From an uncultured Peptoniphilus sp. (GTDB lineage Bacteria > Bacillota > Clostridia > Tissierellales > Peptoniphilaceae): a stretch of DNA of 9,067 nt. Below the pieces are notes generated by a model. That model made no database searches, was not told the DNA's origin, and saw only the letters and a program-made list of their open reading frames with translations. Positions within the stretch are counted from its first letter, which is position 1, and each line of letters begins with the position of its first letter. The DNA is taken from positions 1-9,067 of the forward strand of contig CAMQDG010000056.1 of the NCBI GenBank assembly GCA_946999425.1, written 5' to 3'. The translations under genes were made by a program, and so were the position numbers. Below, piece after piece: positions 8,301 to 9,067 of the stretch.

Positions 8301-9067
8301 CAGAAAGAGATTTATTGGTAAGATTGCCACAGGGGAATATGATGCGGTTGTTATCGGACATACGCAGTTTGAAAAAATCCCGATGAGTAAGGAATATCAG
8401 GAAAAGCATATTCAAGATCAGATTGATGAAATCGTAAACTATGTAGAAGAATACAAGCATGATAGAAATCAGAACTTTACCGTAAAACAGCTTGAAAAGA
8501 CAAAGAAAAAACTGGAAACAAGGCTTGAAAAATTAAATGATGATTTTAAGAAAGACGATGTGATTACCTTTGAGGAGCTGGGAGTTGATAAGCTCTTTGT
8601 TGACGAAGCACATGGCTTTAAAAACCTTTATCTCTATACCAAAATGAGAAATGTTGCAGGTATAGGGCAGTCAGAAGCCTTTAAGTCCTCCGATATGTTT
8701 ATGAAATGCCGCTATATGGACGAAATGACAGGTGGGAAAGGCGTGGTCTTTGCCACAGGAACGCCTGTAAGTAACTCAATGACCGAGCTTTATACCATGC
8801 AGCGTTATCTTCAGTATGAGAGCTTAAAGAAAAATAATCTGGAGCATTTTGACTCTTGGGCTTCCACTTTTGGAGAAACACAATCCTCCTTTGAATTATC
8901 GCCTGAAGGTACAGGATATAGGGTGAAAACGAGATTTTCAAAGTTCTATAACTTGCCTGAGCTTATGTCTATGTTTAAGGAAGTTGCTGATATTCAGACG
9001 GCAGATATGCTAAATCTTCCAACACCTGAAGCACACTATGAAGTTATTAAAACTTTGCCAAGTGAGG
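2353..9067 (+). CDS. Giant polyvalent anti-restriction-type protein: ArdC-like N-term, duplicated domain, DUF2958-like, N6-MTase-like, DEAH/SNF2 helicase (3'-truncated)
   Basis: The frame is open for 2,238 codons with no stop before the window ends. Order of parts: ArdC-like N-terminus (~1-90; FRSQLSIY 39-46, W61, GQKGI 72-76); helical region, then a charged disordered linker (~255-400); a ~100-aa domain present twice (427-526 and 649-747; signature GG…W…KG…W..vAk.I.eL); DUF2958-like domain (~773-863; vPeLYAQED, WYMTEYD, WGYFNLEEL); two small beta-modules (~937-1050); Class I methyltransferase (~1130-1360; VGWGG, SFYTP at 1174-1178, motif I ILEPSMGIGNF at 1199-1209, motif IV NVPFG from 1265, then ITSSGTMDKKDE). 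A ~500-residue connecting region follows. The helicase N-lobe has LRPHQRNA, Walker A VGSGKT (GSGKT 1923-1927), DEAH (2084-2087) and TGTP (2135-2138), with a coiled-coil insertion ~2028-2069. The helicase C-lobe is beyond the window. It resembles the LtrC/DarB-like 'SNF2 helicase' proteins of conjugative elements. By analogy with P1 DarB it may enter the recipient or protect incoming DNA from restriction; this is inference. Confidence 0.93.
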   Translation, partial: MRINDFHNILELIKQDVLHSEAEYLKLLKVVGNNQRYDFRSQLSIYDKNPEAIACAKFDYWRERFNRTVMRGQKGIPILEDYGTFKKVDYIFDIGQTVSRNRDVNEVNLWKFDKENHQDVLKEMIKSEGYEESKSTLENIFSLSRLYGDEKIDTLMNELRVADEDRISFTKFVRDSVSYAVASRFKLDYSIDYELLRENFQRLDSISLMSLGESVSDISGKIIDATIQKSKELELQKEVLRGKEAGYNKIKEELEEVEEYVLRRDDQGRNENGRVLRNGEYRRDNRENQGEYAKQLGGRDGLHKEVSKSDLRSDEAGVSFTERGAEQLRDVSRSIQGEEVDRTPDGHSETGDRVYEKREAEADGSLEDRGREQSTVQSNDFSFERDDDQGNSRRLRENIDVEIREAEKASFSLPENSYGQTRLTIPLTENDIDTVLINGGNHDGGRLPVIAEFSKEKTVEELGEYLKDTFKGGNGFYIDEREVSSWYSDKGIHLAYGTSAREDDTQVLNWNDAAKRINELLNSGEFATNVELFEALDYERDRISESLWYLSHDLSEEGKEQGYFELFERGGGFSEETKRLSEALKNPEYLKETIREYDRFIAGYKENRNVLRFHYHKVDSLYQKLQELELPRKEYSTNLTELPKVKSFITEDEVLESLSRGSGVDRGKERITKFFKENHTLQEKANFLKDEYGIGGHSHAVSGAMGSDEWHDAKGLKLQKNDCNDVFLTWTSVAKHIDELFSKNLYLEEKETENKSKIEEPQYYSKDAPENLMTDEMLERVPELYAQEDVALADKEVHAAYIIPFRSNWTWYMTEYDRESGDAFGLVLGIEPEWGYFNLEELKELNAQRLILEDFPKTFRELKDTELKKQMDEQELQSVFNGELSFVEEELEAPEETEEVRRADTVQATLFDYLKEREEVELNKKEEIPLEDFAVKAGDTVYFHHEEYKVREISKNEITGKNDLWLDPVRQGNHQIPIVAFTDNEDLMKQISLERPNFIVGDEVKYKDKDYTITRFDDMGNNLKTVTVKDNTEYLGGMITGSDVIPYRLEGDLERVFQNQTYKHPEQTTEEVEIKKAEAHNFKIKEETLPDKLSPSERLNNNLEAISMLNRIERGERDLDITAQKVLARYVGWGGLADVFDEEKGGQWKEVRSFLKENLSQAEYEAARESTLTSFYTPKTVIDGVYKTLLDMGFKQGNILEPSMGIGNFIGNIPDEMNKSKFYGVELDSVSGRIGKLLYPESDIQIKGLEETSFSNNFFDAIIGNVPFGEYKVNDREYNKNNFLIHDYFFAKSIDKVRNGGIIAFITSSGTMDKKDESVRRYLAARAEFLGAIRLPNDTFKGVAGTEVTSDIIFLKKRDSVLERDEDWIHLAEDENGLLYNKYFVDHPEQVLGSMEEISGRFGNTIACLPKENTDLKELLTKASEEIAKNANYEEIELLDDEISTIPATDDVKNFSYTIIDDEVYYRENSLFVKKEVTDKNKEKIKDYLELNAALKDVIYKQKEDFSDDEVKKAQEKLNEIYDSFSKKHGYVNNLSNTRALKEDSNFPLVSSIEILDEEENFKAKGDIFSKRTITKAKVIDHVDTSLEALVLSVSEKGYVDFEYMGSLTEKDRPTLIEELRGEIYLNIREEQNFYRPLSFNLEDGDLPFACANGSNSYKYGYVTKNEYLSGNIRDKIAIVDSYLSKLRQTERELPHLGYEENGKEKELISYEMNRLEYQKAELTKVLPKELEASEINVRLGATWIPIKDIEKFIFETLKTPGYAKWDIKVKFSNLTSEWNVEGKSRDRGNDLAEMTFGTSRVNAYKLIEDALNLKETKVFDQIVNPDGSKTSVLNKKETMLAGQKQELLKEEFKNWIFNDQERRNRLVKLYNERFNSIRNREYDGSNLSFEGMNTEIDLRPHQRNAIARSLYGGNTLLAHVVGSGKTFEMVASAMESKRLGMCSKSLFVVPNHLTGQIGREFMQLYPSANIMVADKKDFEPKNRKRFIGKIATGEYDAVVIGHTQFEKIPMSKEYQEKHIQDQIDEIVNYVEEYKHDRNQNFTVKQLEKTKKKLETRLEKLNDDFKKDDVITFEELGVDKLFVDEAHGFKNLYLYTKMRNVAGIGQSEAFKSSDMFMKCRYMDEMTGGKGVVFATGTPVSNSMTELYTMQRYLQYESLKKNNLEHFDSWASTFGETQSSFELSPEGTGYRVKTRFSKFYNLPELMSMFKEVADIQTADMLNLPTPEAHYEVIKTLPSE
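3116..3122 (+). promoter_or_regulatory. Perfect internal Shine-Dalgarno for the nested tnpV-like ORF
   Basis: AGGAGGT at 3116-3122 sits 8 nt upstream of ATG 3131, an optimal spacing, although it lies inside the giant gene. The last T begins a TAG (3122-3124) in the nested frame, so ATG 3131 is the first possible start after a stop. This combination argues for a real second initiation site rather than a chance ORF. Confidence 0.75.
3131..3538 (+). CDS. TnpV-like protein encoded out of frame inside the giant polyvalent gene (135 aa)
   Basis: ATG 3131 to TAA 3536-3538 lies wholly within the giant gene, shifted to frame +2, and is preceded by a perfect Shine-Dalgarno. The product is a mostly helical acidic protein. 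Its C-terminal two thirds follow the plan of transposon-encoded TnpV proteins: YAVMRLEFL (compare 'YG.mR..YL'), a KLTGHLMDIQKQA helix (compare 'gkL..hL.eId.qA'), a segment with conserved hydrophobics through KPKLMAAW, and a closing MISALKEMTIKEIV (compare 'MN.ir..aeEIV'). The overlapped giant-gene residues (260-396) are a low-complexity charged linker rich in R, E, D, G and N, while the nested frame has well spread hydrophobics (L, I, M, F, Y, W), so the nested frame looks like the folded one here. Function of TnpV proteins is unknown; they occur on Firmicute mobile elements. The similarity is from memory of the family pattern, so the family name is less certain than the existence of the gene. 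Confidence 0.62.
   Translation: MYFDEMIREEMKTGEFSEMESTDEIIEKIRENTLNSLEEETDFIRKYPNPTYAVMRLEFLSQSEEQSNFEMLVDLYKEKKLTGHLMDIQKQAIEFMRREKPKLMAAWKIEGESNPQYKAMISALKEMTIKEIVEG

Larger units (their letters stand above)
1..9067 (+). mobile_element. Internal fragment of a Tn1549/Tn916-type integrative conjugative element
   Basis: The neighbourhood is a conjugative-element topoisomerase III end, a small accessory cassette, and a giant ArdC-like/methyltransferase/SNF2-helicase protein with a TnpV-like ORF inside it. This combination is characteristic of Firmicute conjugative transposons and is not expected in a core chromosome. All genes point the same way. No integrase, excisionase, relaxase, T4SS gene or attachment site lies in the window, so the ends of the element and its exact family cannot be fixed here. 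The call rests on gene content alone. Confidence 0.8.

Overview
This window looks like an internal piece of an integrative conjugative element (Tn1549/Tn916-type, CTn-like) from a low-G+C Firmicute. The signs are low G+C with AGA-rich, A/T-ending codons, strong AGGAGG-type ribosome binding sites, and gene content (conjugative topoisomerase III followed by a giant ArdC-like/methylase/helicase protein) typical of clostridial, peptoniphilaceal, enterococcal and streptococcal elements. Every supported gene is on the + strand, and I see no credible minus-strand gene. The species cannot be named from this sequence.

Layout. (1) 1-557 is the 3' end of a type IA topoisomerase (topB/topoisomerase III-like). 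(2) 577-605 is a promoter with an extended -10. It drives a two-gene unit: a 59-aa AbrB/SpoVT-type DNA-binding protein (641-820) and a 475-aa AlbA_2 (Schlafen-type) plus GHKL-ATPase plus winged-HTH protein (840-2267). The second gene contains an exact 2 x 24-bp tandem repeat that encodes a Val-Ala tetrapeptide array. (3) 2293-2327 is a Rho-independent terminator closing that unit. (4) From 2353 to the window edge one reading frame stays open for 2,238 codons. It encodes a giant polyvalent anti-restriction-type protein: ArdC-like N-terminus, charged linker, a duplicated ~100-aa domain, a DUF2958-like domain, a small beta-module pair, an N6-adenine methyltransferase-like domain and a DEAH/SNF2 helicase N-lobe. 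The window ends before the helicase C-lobe. (5) Nested inside this gene, in the +2 frame and exactly over the charged linker, is a 135-aa ORF (3131-3538) with its own perfect Shine-Dalgarno sequence. Its C-terminal half resembles the transposon-encoded TnpV family.

How they may work together. TopB is a DNA-processing enzyme of conjugative transfer or replication. The giant protein, by analogy with P1 DarB and the polyvalent proteins of phages and conjugative elements, probably protects or processes incoming element DNA in the recipient. The AbrB/AlbA_2-GHKL pair sits between them as a self-contained cassette with its own promoter and terminator, and looks like accessory regulatory, defence or toxin-antitoxin-like cargo. 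The most notable signal is the nested tnpV-like gene, a strong candidate for same-strand overprinting of a disordered linker.
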